From the NCBI GenBank assembly GCA_011050525.1, contig DRFO01000026.1:124001-188000 (forward strand): 64,000 nucleotides of DNA, in the 5' to 3' direction. Source of the DNA: Halopseudomonas xinjiangensis. Its GTDB lineage: Bacteria > Pseudomonadota > Gammaproteobacteria > Pseudomonadales > Pseudomonadaceae. A program made the position numbers and the translations under genes. Positions within the stretch are counted from its first letter, which is position 1, and the number at the start of each line of letters is the position of its first letter. Of the stretch, positions 55,550 through 63,900 are shown piece after piece. The notes below the pieces were generated by a model. The model was not told the origin of the DNA. It did not search any database and saw only the letters and a list, made by a program, of their open reading frames with translations.

Positions 55550-55870
55550 ATGAAACCTCTTTCCCTGCTTGCCGCTATCAGTATTTTTGGTCTTTCCGCT
55601 GCGGCGTTTGCCAGCAGCTTCGTTGCAACCACCGACACCATCGGCGCGTCGCTGGCCAACAGTGTCGAAGCAACCAGTGATGCGACCGCATCCACATTCG
55701 GCAGCGACAAGGTCGTGCTGCAGGCGCGGGACGATGCGGCCAGCTTCGTCGGTAGCGGCGGCGATGTGCGTGGTGTCCGGCTGGAGGCTGCGCTCATCCA
55801 TATCCGTCAGAAAGCGCCACAGGTTGAAGCGAGCGACATGCAGTTGGCCGAGGCTATCCTCGCGCTTTGA
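55550..55870 (+). CDS. DUF2388 family small exported protein
   Basis: A 106-residue protein with a signal peptide (about 1-21, ending AAFA) and the DUF2388 core SFVATTDTIGASLANSVEATSDATASTF...ARDDAASFVGSGGDVRGVRLEAALIHIR. These proteins are common in Pseudomonas and of unknown function. The ATG follows AAGGAATTTCC. Its stop overlaps the TTG of the next gene (TTGA), so the two are coupled. Confidence 0.88.
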   Translation: MKPLSLLAAISIFGLSAAAFASSFVATTDTIGASLANSVEATSDATASTFGSDKVVLQARDDAASFVGSGGDVRGVRLEAALIHIRQKAPQVEASDMQLAEAILAL

Positions 55871-57906
55871 AGGAGCCGGGGCAGCTTCATGTCCGGATCG
55901 TGACATCCCATCGCCATTCGAGCACCACCCTCTCTGTAGAGGGGGTGCATCCGCGTGTCTGCCAGTTGCTGTTTTTCGTTCTGTCATTGTTGCTGGCCAG
56001 TCAGACCCATGCCGCGCTGGCGTGGCAGCTGGAGAATGACAGATTAACGGACCAGGAAAGGCGGGCCAGTTGGCAGTTGCTTGATGACGTAGCGGCGGTC
56101 CTGCCGCCGCTTTTCACGGACCGCCTGGACGGCGAGTTTCAGGTGCGCTGGAAGGACAGGCTGCCAGAGGATGTCATGGGCCGGGCTACATTCCACGGGC
56201 GGATCGAGCTCAATCGACGCTGGCTGCCTGCGCTGGTTGCGGGAACCGATGTCGACCTGCCGGCGGGACGGGCTCACAGCAGTCTACGCCGGGAGTTGCT
56301 GGCGACCCTGGTACACGAGCTGACCCATTTCTATGATCGTGGCCAACATTGGTCTCCAAGTGAGCGACGCCTTCTGCTGCATTGCCAGCGACAGCGAGCC
56401 AGCGTAGGCAAGATCGGTTTGCCACAGCTATGTAGAGGCCAGGCTGAGCGGCAGTTCACGCTCAGCGATGATCCGCGTCTGCTTGATCTTGCCGGCTGGC
56501 CGGAACAGATCGGTCAGCGTGGCCAGCGCGAAACCGTGAACCGTCAACTGGCGCGCAGCCCGGACAGCTATGAGCTGACCAATCCCCGCGAGTTCGTCGC
56601 GGTGAATCTGGAGTACTTCCTGCTCGATCCGCAATATGGCTGTCGGCGACCAGCGCTGCGGGCGTATTTCCGGAAGCATTTCGGTTGGGCGCCTGAACAG
56701 GTGGCTGACTGTCCTGACAGCTATCCCTACGTCAACGCCAGCCTGGACAAGGAGCGCCCGGCCCTGGGATCGCTCGACCCTGACCGTATCTATGAGGTGC
56801 ATTACCTGTTGGCCGAGCCGAACCAGGAATGGGCCAGCCGCTGGGGACACAGCATGCTGCGTGTGGTCATGTGCGCACCCGGAAAAGAGCCCGGCCCGGC
56901 GTGTCTTCTGGATGTGGATCATCACCTGGTGCTGTCCTTCCGCGCCTTCGTCGACGACGTGCAATTGTCCAGCTGGGACGGCCTGACCGGCGCCTATCCG
57001 TCGCGACTGTTCATACTGCCGTTGACCCAAGTGGTGGACGAATATACCAAGCTGGAGCTGCGAGGCTTGCAGTCAGTGCCGCTACGATTGAGCCGCAGGG
57101 AGCAACTGGCGCTGGTGGAGCGCGCGGCGGAGCTGCACTGGAGTTACGACGGTACCTATTATTTCCTGGCCAACAACTGCGCGGTGGAAACCCTCAAATT
57201 GCTGCGCAGCGGTAGCAACCGTGCGGATCTGCGGGGCCTGGAGAGCATCACGCCCACTGGCCTGCTTCAGGGGCTGGAGGCGCACGGGCTGGCCGATTAC
57301 TCGGTATTGCAGAACCGGCGCGAAGCCATGCGCCTGGGTTACTACTTCGACTCATTCCGCGAACGTTATCAGTTGATGTTCAATGTGGTGCGCGAGCGGT
57401 TGCAAGTGCCGCAGCAACAGGTCGAAGACTGGTTGGCGCTGACGGCGGATGAGCGCCAACCATGGTTGGAACAGTCCGATCAGCGCAGCGCAGCGGCGCT
57501 GCTGTTACTGGAGCAAGCGGCGCAGCGACGCCAGTCATTGGTGGTGCAGCAGGAACTAAAGGCGCGCTATCTTTCCGGCAGACAGAGTCAGGACGCCGAG
57601 GTTGCACAAGCAGGTGATCTGATGCGTAAGCTGCTCACCAACAGCGGCTTTCTAAGCCGACCGGCTGAATTATTGGATGAGGGCTACGGCCTGCCCCAGC
57701 ACAGCGAGCGGCGACAGCTGGCGCAAGTCAGCGGCGTGCGTCAACAGCGTCTGCTGGACCTGGCCGAATCCCTGGACCAACGGCTGCTCCGGCTGCTGAG
57801 CAATGAGCGTCAGCAAGAGCTGGAGAACGGCGAGCGCAATATCAAACAGTTGGGTGAGCATCTGCGTCGGTTGCATAAAACAGCCAATGGTCTGGTATTA
57901 CCATAA
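55867..57906 (+). CDS. Exported Lnb/DUF4105-type protein with HExxH motif
   Basis: Up to 679 residues. From about residue 30 a signal peptide runs to THAALAW. Residues 145-160 contain LVHELTHFYDRG, a zinc-protease-like HExxH helix. Further on, LLAEPNQEWASRWGHSMLRV and FLANNCAVETLKLL give the His and Cys of the Lnb/DUF4105 transferase-like fold, and a coiled C-terminus (RQQRLLDLAESL) follows. It is probably periplasmic. The start is uncertain: TTG 55867 overlaps DUF2388, but GTG 55945 would place the signal peptide first. It may process lipoproteins; that is inference. Confidence 0.82.
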   Translation: MKEPGQLHVRIVTSHRHSSTTLSVEGVHPRVCQLLFFVLSLLLASQTHAALAWQLENDRLTDQERRASWQLLDDVAAVLPPLFTDRLDGEFQVRWKDRLPEDVMGRATFHGRIELNRRWLPALVAGTDVDLPAGRAHSSLRRELLATLVHELTHFYDRGQHWSPSERRLLLHCQRQRASVGKIGLPQLCRGQAERQFTLSDDPRLLDLAGWPEQIGQRGQRETVNRQLARSPDSYELTNPREFVAVNLEYFLLDPQYGCRRPALRAYFRKHFGWAPEQVADCPDSYPYVNASLDKERPALGSLDPDRIYEVHYLLAEPNQEWASRWGHSMLRVVMCAPGKEPGPACLLDVDHHLVLSFRAFVDDVQLSSWDGLTGAYPSRLFILPLTQVVDEYTKLELRGLQSVPLRLSRREQLALVERAAELHWSYDGTYYFLANNCAVETLKLLRSGSNRADLRGLESITPTGLLQGLEAHGLADYSVLQNRREAMRLGYYFDSFRERYQLMFNVVRERLQVPQQQVEDWLALTADERQPWLEQSDQRSAAALLLLEQAAQRRQSLVVQQELKARYLSGRQSQDAEVAQAGDLMRKLLTNSGFLSRPAELLDEGYGLPQHSERRQLAQVSGVRQQRLLDLAESLDQRLLRLLSNERQQELENGERNIKQLGEHLRRLHKTANGLVLP

Positions 57907-57925
57907 GAAAGAGGCGCTGGTCTCG

Positions 57926-59167
57926 TTAGGCATTGGTGCGCGGGCGTTTATCATCCGCCAGGCAGCGCATAGTTCCCCAATCCCACGCGGCCAGCATGCG
58001 TTCACCAATGACTTTGAACTGCTCGTTGTGCTCGATATGTTCGCGTAGCTCTACGGCCGCCTTGCTGATCCCATCGGCTACCTGTTCCAGCGCAAGCGTA
58101 ACTTGCGAGTCGGTTAAACCGCACGCGATCCTGCCAAACTGATACAGCAGCTTGTGCTTTGGCCAGTTCTTCGAGCCAGCCAGGCTCAAAGCCATGATGT
58201 CGCGCTGTTTGTATGCTGTCGTGGTAATTAGATCAAACGCGGGCGCGAGATCGATATCCGCATCAGCGCCAGCATGATCATAGAGCAGGCCGAAATTCTT
58301 CAGATGGGCGTCCCCGTTTTGAATTGCAGCCGACAGCGCAATGTTAATGAACAGCTCGCGCAGCGCGTGCGCTATCTTGTGCTGCGGCAGGTATGCTTTG
58401 ACCATCCTCGCGCAGGCTTCGTAGCTTGAGTCGTACTTCTCATCCGTCACCATCCCATTGAGAACGCAAAAGTCTTCGAATCCCAAATAACCCGTCTCAC
58501 TCACGTCAAACCGTTCGACCACCAGAAAGCGACCGCCAGCGCTAAGATCAAACTTGGCGACATTAATACCGGCATGTTTAGCGGCGCGCAGACAAAAATA
58601 CTCATTGGTCGCAAGCTGTGGAAATTCGTTAGCCTGCCAGGATTTCACAATATGGGTGGCGCCCTTGTGCGTAAGCCGCTCTATGTCGCCGCCTGTCTCA
58701 TCACGCACCAGCACTTTCGGCTGAACGCCCGACACCCCGGAATACGCCGCATAGGTACTAAGCAAATCGTCGAACAGATCCTGAGCCCCATCGTGCAGTA
58801 GCAAATCCCTGACCGAGGTTTCCGGCATCGGTGGTGCACTGCTTTGGCCAGCCGTGACGCGGCCTAGCTGATAGGGTCCGATCACGTTTAGTAGCTGGAA
58901 GGCGTCGAAGCCCTTGACCGCTTTTCGGAACATACTGATCAGTGCCAACCGCAAATGTCCCTCTGGCATATTCATGTCGAAGACCGGATGCATGCCCCGC
59001 TCCCACACATAAGGGTCTGGCTGGATGGGCATCGTGAGCGACACGGCGAATTCATCGCGAATGCCTTCCTGATAAGAAAAAACACAGTCTCGTGCCTCTT
59101 CCCGAGCGCGCGTCAGCGTGCCTGTGCGCAGCTTGGAGACGTGAACTGGCAGACCGGCGTTATTCAT
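57926..59167 (-). CDS. hipA: HipA-type Ser/Thr kinase toxin
   Basis: A 413-residue toxin kinase. The N-terminal HipA domain is present (VHVSKLRTGTLTR, MPIQPDPYVW), the ATP loop SGVSGVQPKVLV holds the autophosphorylation serine, and the core has NGDAHLKNFGLL (catalytic Asp) and APAFDLITT (metal Asp). E. coli HipA phosphorylates glutamyl-tRNA synthetase and drives persistence; the target here is unknown. The ATG overlaps the end of hipB by 8 bases. GC is somewhat lower than around. It converges on the Lnb gene. Confidence 0.9.
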   Translation of the reverse strand: MNNAGLPVHVSKLRTGTLTRAREEARDCVFSYQEGIRDEFAVSLTMPIQPDPYVWERGMHPVFDMNMPEGHLRLALISMFRKAVKGFDAFQLLNVIGPYQLGRVTAGQSSAPPMPETSVRDLLLHDGAQDLFDDLLSTYAAYSGVSGVQPKVLVRDETGGDIERLTHKGATHIVKSWQANEFPQLATNEYFCLRAAKHAGINVAKFDLSAGGRFLVVERFDVSETGYLGFEDFCVLNGMVTDEKYDSSYEACARMVKAYLPQHKIAHALRELFINIALSAAIQNGDAHLKNFGLLYDHAGADADIDLAPAFDLITTTAYKQRDIMALSLAGSKNWPKHKLLYQFGRIACGLTDSQVTLALEQVADGISKAAVELREHIEHNEQFKVIGERMLAAWDWGTMRCLADDKRPRTNA

Positions 59168-59411
59168 CAAAATTCTTCTTTTTCAGTGAATTCAACGTGG
59201 GTCTGCCAGGCATCGCAGTCACAGACAGCGTGTGTCCCAGAGCGTTTAGCAACTTTTCATATTTGCGCACGCCCAGTTCGAGGACGGTATTATTCTCGAT
59301 CCCCGACAGCGTGGCCCGGCTGATGCCGATCTGGCTCGCCAGCTCATCCTGAGTGAGCTTGCGCTCCTTACGCAGTTGCTTGATGCTCTGGCCTAGCTCT
59401 TCGACGCCCAT
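59160..59411 (-). CDS. hipB: HipB-type XRE antitoxin
   Basis: An 83-residue helix-turn-helix protein: LGQSIKQLRKERKLTQDELASQ-IGISRATLSGIENN is a Cro/C1-type DNA-binding fold. It should bind HipA and repress its own operon through the inverted repeat just upstream. Starts at ATG 59411 (chosen) or at ATG 59429 or GTG 59435, which would add six or eight residues; no Shine-Dalgarno is obvious for any. It overlaps hipA by 8 bases, the normal order for this module. Confidence 0.9.
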   Translation of the reverse strand: MGVEELGQSIKQLRKERKLTQDELASQIGISRATLSGIENNTVLELGVRKYEKLLNALGHTLSVTAMPGRPTLNSLKKKNFDE

Positions 59412-59415
59412 GTAA

Positions 59416-59474
59416 AATATCCAATGCATTTTCACTTGAAATAGTGATTATGCATTGTATATTCGACATTGCAA
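59416..59474 (-). promoter_or_regulatory. hipBA promoter with overlapping operator
   Basis: On the minus strand a -35 TTGCAA (59469-59474) and -10 CATAAT (59447-59452) are 16 bases apart. A near-perfect 14-bp inverted repeat (AATATCCAATGCAT at 59416-59429; ATGCATTGTATATT at 59450-59463, one mismatch) has a 20-base spacer; its right half overlaps the -10 box, fitting autorepression by HipB. Confidence 0.75.
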
Positions 59475-59502
59475 CAATCTTGGCCCCGTCAGGAGGGAAC
59501 CC

Positions 59503-59628
59503 GTGCAAGACGCTACTCAAAAAGTCGTTATTCGAAGGATGAACCCAGCCGATCTGACAGCGGCGGCAAAGGTCCACGAAGCCGCCTTTGTCCGCCAATG
59601 CCGTTCATATGAGTCAAGGAAAAGCTAA
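59503..59628 (+). pseudogene. Truncated N-terminus of a GNAT acetyltransferase
   Basis: A GTG frame of 41 codons with AGGAGG six bases upstream. VIRRMNPADLTAAAKVHEAAF is the beginning of a GNAT enzyme, which then breaks off after VRQCRS into non-family sequence and a stop. The acetyl-CoA motif is missing. The strong ribosome site marks a formerly real gene. It may be the edge of a deletion or of the hipBA insertion. Confidence 0.6.
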
Positions 59629-59658
59629 TCCGATCCAGACTGCGGCCTCGCTGTCACC

Positions 59659-60441
59659 TCATGCCGGCGGACTGGGCTCGCGTAGGTGATCAGGTACCGA
59701 GTCTGATTGCGCAGGCGTTCGATTGACGTCACGCATCAGCAGCATATCAATGATGCGGCCAGACGGTTCAACATCGAATCCGACACGGCCGGTGAAGCTG
59801 TCCGGATTTGAGTAAGTACCGAACAGCATGTCCCATAACGGCAGCTCCGCGTAATTGCGGGCGTGAACGTTGTATTCGTGATGCAGGCCATGCATCTCGG
59901 GGCGTGGTACAAACCAGCCCAGCCAACGGGGCGTAGCGATGTTCCAGTGTTGAAACAGGCTGATAAATGCAACCGTCAGCGAGACTGTCGCCGCAGCCAG
60001 TGGCATCAGGCCCAGCAGGACCGTTCCAACCAGGATGCCCAGCGTCGACTTGACCACGACCTCCAGCGGATGCGTATAGAACGCACCCGGAATGTCGACA
60101 CGCAAGGCGCTATGGTGCAGTTGGTGAGTGACGCGCCAGAGCAGATCAAAACGATGTTCTGCCCGGTGCCACCAATAGGCGATACCCGTGGTCAGCAGCA
60201 ATCCGACTGGATAGCCCCACCACCCTAGCCCACTCAGATCGAAAACCTGCAGAGAACTCAGACCCACCTTGGCCCATACAAACGGCGTGGCACTGGCAAC
60301 AAGCATTACCCCGATAAAAAAGACGGCTCCGATCAGATGCCAGGCTTTGACCGACACATACTGGCGAGCCGGCCAGCGTGCCTCAACCAGCCACATAAAG
60401 GCAAAACTCAGCGGGATAATCAATGACAACAGCGCTTTCAT
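59659..60441 (-). CDS. Sterol desaturase/fatty acid hydroxylase family protein
   Basis: A 260-residue integral membrane di-iron enzyme. The histidine boxes are present: HRAEHRFDLLWRVTHQLHHS (HxxxH, HxxHH) and GLHHEYNVHARNYAELPLWD. About four helices span residues 2-115. Members hydroxylate or desaturate lipids using oxygen. It starts at ATG 60441. Upstream lies a repeat of the ArsR operator word, so the neighbouring ArsR regulator probably controls it. Substrate unknown. Confidence 0.88.
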   Translation of the reverse strand: MKALLSLIIPLSFAFMWLVEARWPARQYVSVKAWHLIGAVFFIGVMLVASATPFVWAKVGLSSLQVFDLSGLGWWGYPVGLLLTTGIAYWWHRAEHRFDLLWRVTHQLHHSALRVDIPGAFYTHPLEVVVKSTLGILVGTVLLGLMPLAAATVSLTVAFISLFQHWNIATPRWLGWFVPRPEMHGLHHEYNVHARNYAELPLWDMLFGTYSNPDSFTGRVGFDVEPSGRIIDMLLMRDVNRTPAQSDSVPDHLREPSPPA

Positions 60442-60471
60442 GGGAAATCCTCTTCGGTCGATTTATTTGTA

Positions 60472-60490
60472 TATATGCACCCATATGCAC
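60472..60490 (-). promoter_or_regulatory. Operator candidate upstream of the desaturase-like gene
   Basis: ATATGCAC occurs twice (60473-60480 and 60483-60490; read on the minus strand as GTGCATAT) about 30-50 bases before the desaturase start. The same word occurs in the ArsR promoter. Confidence 0.55.
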
Positions 60491-60506
60491 ATATTTATTC
60501 CAAAAA

Positions 60507-60530
60507 AAAACCGCTCGTATACACGGTTTT
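60507..60530 (-). terminator. Terminator after the ArsR gene
   Basis: On the minus strand AAAACCG and CGGTTTT form a stem followed by a run of T (the poly-A at 60502-60510 on the plus strand). It begins at the arsR-like stop codon and separates it from the desaturase-like gene. Confidence 0.7.
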
Positions 60531-60862
60531 TATTTCGTGGGGCAGCACACGGGAACAAGTTTCCTGAACAGCTCTGTCAATTCTTCCAGCTGTCTCAGCA
60601 CGCCATCACCATCAATGGAGTAAAAGGTATGTCTGCCCTCCTTCATCGAACGGACCATTCCTGCCCGCTCAAGCACCTGCAAATGCCGGGCAACCACCGA
60701 CCGATCCTGCGGAACCTTATCTGCCAGCGATCCGACGTCCAGACGCCCGTACAGCAGCAGTTCACGCACCAAGGCCGCGCGGGCAGGCTCCGTCAACGCC
60801 TTGATAAACGTGGCGTTGAACGCCTCGATGGATTGGGCAGCTGCTTGTTCGCGTGTGGTCAT
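60530..60862 (-). CDS. ArsR-family winged-helix repressor
   Basis: A 110-residue DNA-binding protein. The ArsR core is visible: ALTEPARAALVRELLLYGRLDVGSLADKV...RSVVARHLQVLERAGMVRSMKEGRHTFYSID. The C-terminus ends KLVPVCCPTK, with a Cys pair that could sense metal or thiol stress, although the classical ELCVCDL motif is missing. It should repress its own gene and the divergent-operator desaturase gene. Identity of the inducer is unknown. Confidence 0.9.
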   Translation of the reverse strand: MTTREQAAAQSIEAFNATFIKALTEPARAALVRELLLYGRLDVGSLADKVPQDRSVVARHLQVLERAGMVRSMKEGRHTFYSIDGDGVLRQLEELTELFRKLVPVCCPTK

Positions 60863-60868
60863 GACGAG

Positions 60869-60898
60869 AGATTAGGTGCATATGCATGCACACGTCAA
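60869..60898 (-). promoter_or_regulatory. ArsR promoter with operator in the spacer
   Basis: On the minus strand -35 TTGACG (60893-60898) and -10 TAATCT (60869-60874) are 18 bases apart. The spacer contains GTGCATGCATATGCAC (60876-60891), which includes the palindromes TGCATGCA and TGCATATGCA. Confidence 0.75.
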
Positions 60899-60973
60899 GT
60901 TCTTGTATCGAAGAATTTTCCCATCGCCCGAACGGGCATCCCTGCCCCTACCCACCAGCACCCAGTTATAGAA

Positions 60974-63900
60974 TCAAACTACGGCGGCGGCCCGCTGCTT
61001 GCCCTTGCCACTGACCAAAATATAGACCGCCGGCAGTACGAACAGGGTAAAGAGCGTGCCCACGGTCAGGCCACTGGCAATGACCATGCCTATATCGAAG
61101 CGGCTCACCGCCCCTGCACCCTGGGCCAGAAGCAACGGAATCATGGCGAATACCATGGCTGCGGTGGTCATCAGTACCGGACGCAGACGTATCGCTGCTG
61201 AGGCTTCGACCGCTTCGCGCACCGACATGCCCTGGTCACGCTGAAGCTGGTTGGCAAACTCGACGATCAGAATGCCGTGTTTGCTGATCAATCCAATCAG
61301 CGTAACTAGCCCCACCTGGGTATAAATATTCATGGTGGAAAGCCCCAGGAACAGTGGGATCAGCGCGCCGCAGATCGATAGCGGCACCGTCACCAGAATT
61401 ACCAGCGGATCGCGGAAACTTTCGAACTGTGCCGCGAGGACCAGATAAATCAGGGCCATCGCCAGCGCAAAGGTCAAGAACAAAGCTGCGCCTTCCTGTT
61501 TGAACTGGCGTGCTGCGCCTGCATAGTCAACGGTGAAGCCCTGCGGCAGTTCCTCAGCAGCTATCGCATCGAGAGTGGCTAACGCCTCGCCCATGCTGAC
61601 GATGGGTACGCCCTGAATGCGCGCTGCGTTGAGTTGCTGGAACTGATTCAGCTGGGTAGGTCGCGCACGTTCGTCAAGGGTGATCAGCGTGCCGAGGGGC
61701 ACCATCTCGCCGGTCTCGTTGCGCACATAGTAATGATTCAACCAGCCACTATTGTCACGATAGGCGCGCTCAACCTGGGCAATTACCTTGTAACTGCGAC
61801 CGTCGATAGTAAACCGGTTGATTTCGCCTTCACCGAGCAGCGTAGCCAGCGTTACGCCTATATCTTCCATGGCGACGCCCATTTGCGCAGCTTTTTCGCG
61901 GGCTATCTCAATTGTAACTTCCGGCTTTTCAAATGCCAGATCGATATCCAGAAAGGCGAACTTGCCGCTTTCCTGAGCCCGTTTCTTGACGCGCTCGGTC
62001 ACCTGCAGAAGACTCTCGTAATCGTTTGGCGTATTGATTACATATTGCAGCGGGAGACCTCCACCAGTTCCTGGCAAGGACGGCAGGTTAAAGGCAAAAA
62101 CCTGCAGCCCGGCAACGCTGTTGAGCGCCTTCTGCACTTCCGGAAGCATCTCCATCTGGGTGCGCTCACGCTGATCCCAGGGCTTGAGCAAAAACCCCCC
62201 GATCCCACTTTGAACACCGTCGATGCCATTGATCTGGAACTGCGATTCATACTCATCGAACCCCTTGAGCGTCTCGTTTATCTGATCGGTGTAATGAGTC
62301 AGATAATCCAGGTTGGCAGTCTTGGGGGCGTTGGCCAGCATAAACACGATGCTTTGATCTTCTTCCGGTGCCAGCTCACTGCGGGTAAACATCAACAACA
62401 GCGGAATCAGCAGTAATATCAGAGCGCCGAACGTCAGGGTCACGCCCTTGGTATCCAGACTACTGGTGAGGGTGGTCCGATAGCGTAGCTGGAGGTTATC
62501 AAACAGCTTATCCAGGCGGCTGGCAAAACCGCTCGGATTGTCTTCGTGACGCAAAAGCTTCGAACACATCATCGGCGACAGCGTCAGCGCGACAACCCCG
62601 GAGATGATCACCGCTCCCGCCAGGGTAAAGGCAAACTCCTTGAACAACGAGCCTGTCAGTCCCTCCAGGAAGCCGATTGGCGCGTAGACCGCGGCCAGGG
62701 TGACGGTCATCGCGACGACGGGCATGGCAATTTCCCTCGCGCCAATCAACGACGCGTCAAAGGGCGATTTACCTTCCTCAATGTGCCGGTGAATGTTTTC
62801 CACGACAACAATGGCGTCATCGACCACCAATCCGATGGCCAGTACCAGTGCTAGCAAGGTCAGCAGATTTATCGAATAGCCCATCAACTGCATGAAAAAC
62901 AATACGCCAATCATTGAAAGCGGAATGGTCACAATCGGAATGATGACCGAGCGCAACGACCCCAGAAACAGGAACACCACGACAATGACGATGAGTATCG
63001 CTTCGCCCAGCGTCTTGATTACTTCATCAATCGAGGACTGGATGAACAGCGTGGCATCATAGGCAATCGAGGCTTGCAGAGCCGGTGGCAGTTGGCTTTC
63101 GACGTCAGGCATGGCGGCGCGTACGCCCTTGATCACATCAAGCGGGTTGGCGCCTGGCGTGCCCTGAATGCCGATATACACCGAGGGTATGCCATCGAAA
63201 TAGCTAATCGAGTCATAGCTTTCCGCGCCCATTTCCACCCGGGCGATGTCCTTGATCAGCACCCGGGAATCACCGTCGGTCCTGACCGGTATATTGGCAA
63301 AATCTTCAGGATCCTGCAGGTCGGTAGAGGCGCTGACACTGGTGACAACGTATTCGCCCTTCGTCTCGCCGGCAGCGGCCAGATAGTTGTACTGGCGAAC
63401 CGCCTGATTCACGTCCGCTGCGGTAACACCCAGGGCGCCCATACGGACAGGATCCAGCCAGAGCCGCATGGCAAACGTCTGGCGTCCCATGATTTCCGCT
63501 TCGGCAATGCCAGGGAGCGTGGCCAGCCGTGGCTGCACGACGCGCGACAGATAATCGGTGATCTGTGGATTGCTCAGCGTTTCGCTGAAGAAGCTGATAT
63601 ACATCAGCGCCGTTGAATCGGCCGCCTGACGACTGATGACCGGCTCTTGTGCCTGGGGCGGCAGCTGATTTCGGACCTCGGCGGTTTTCGACATGATGTC
63701 GGTGAACAGGCGATCGGTGTCGGCGCCCAAGCGGGCGTAGACCTGAATCACCGAAAAGTTCTGGCGGCTGACGGAGCTTATGTAATCCACGCCGTCGGCG
63801 CTGGCCAGACTCTGCTGGATCGGCTGGGTGATATAGCCCTGGATAACCTCCGCGTTAGCCCCGGGATAGGCGGTGGTCACCGTTATCAACGCATTTTCCA

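Noticed and set aside
54133..59628. Idea that the GNAT remnant came from duplication of the intact GNAT gene
   Set aside because: The two N-termini do not resemble each other beyond the family pattern.
60926..60937. Short inverted repeat GCCCG-AA-CGGGC before the RND permease gene's end
   Set aside because: Only five base pairs and no T-run, so no support as a terminator.
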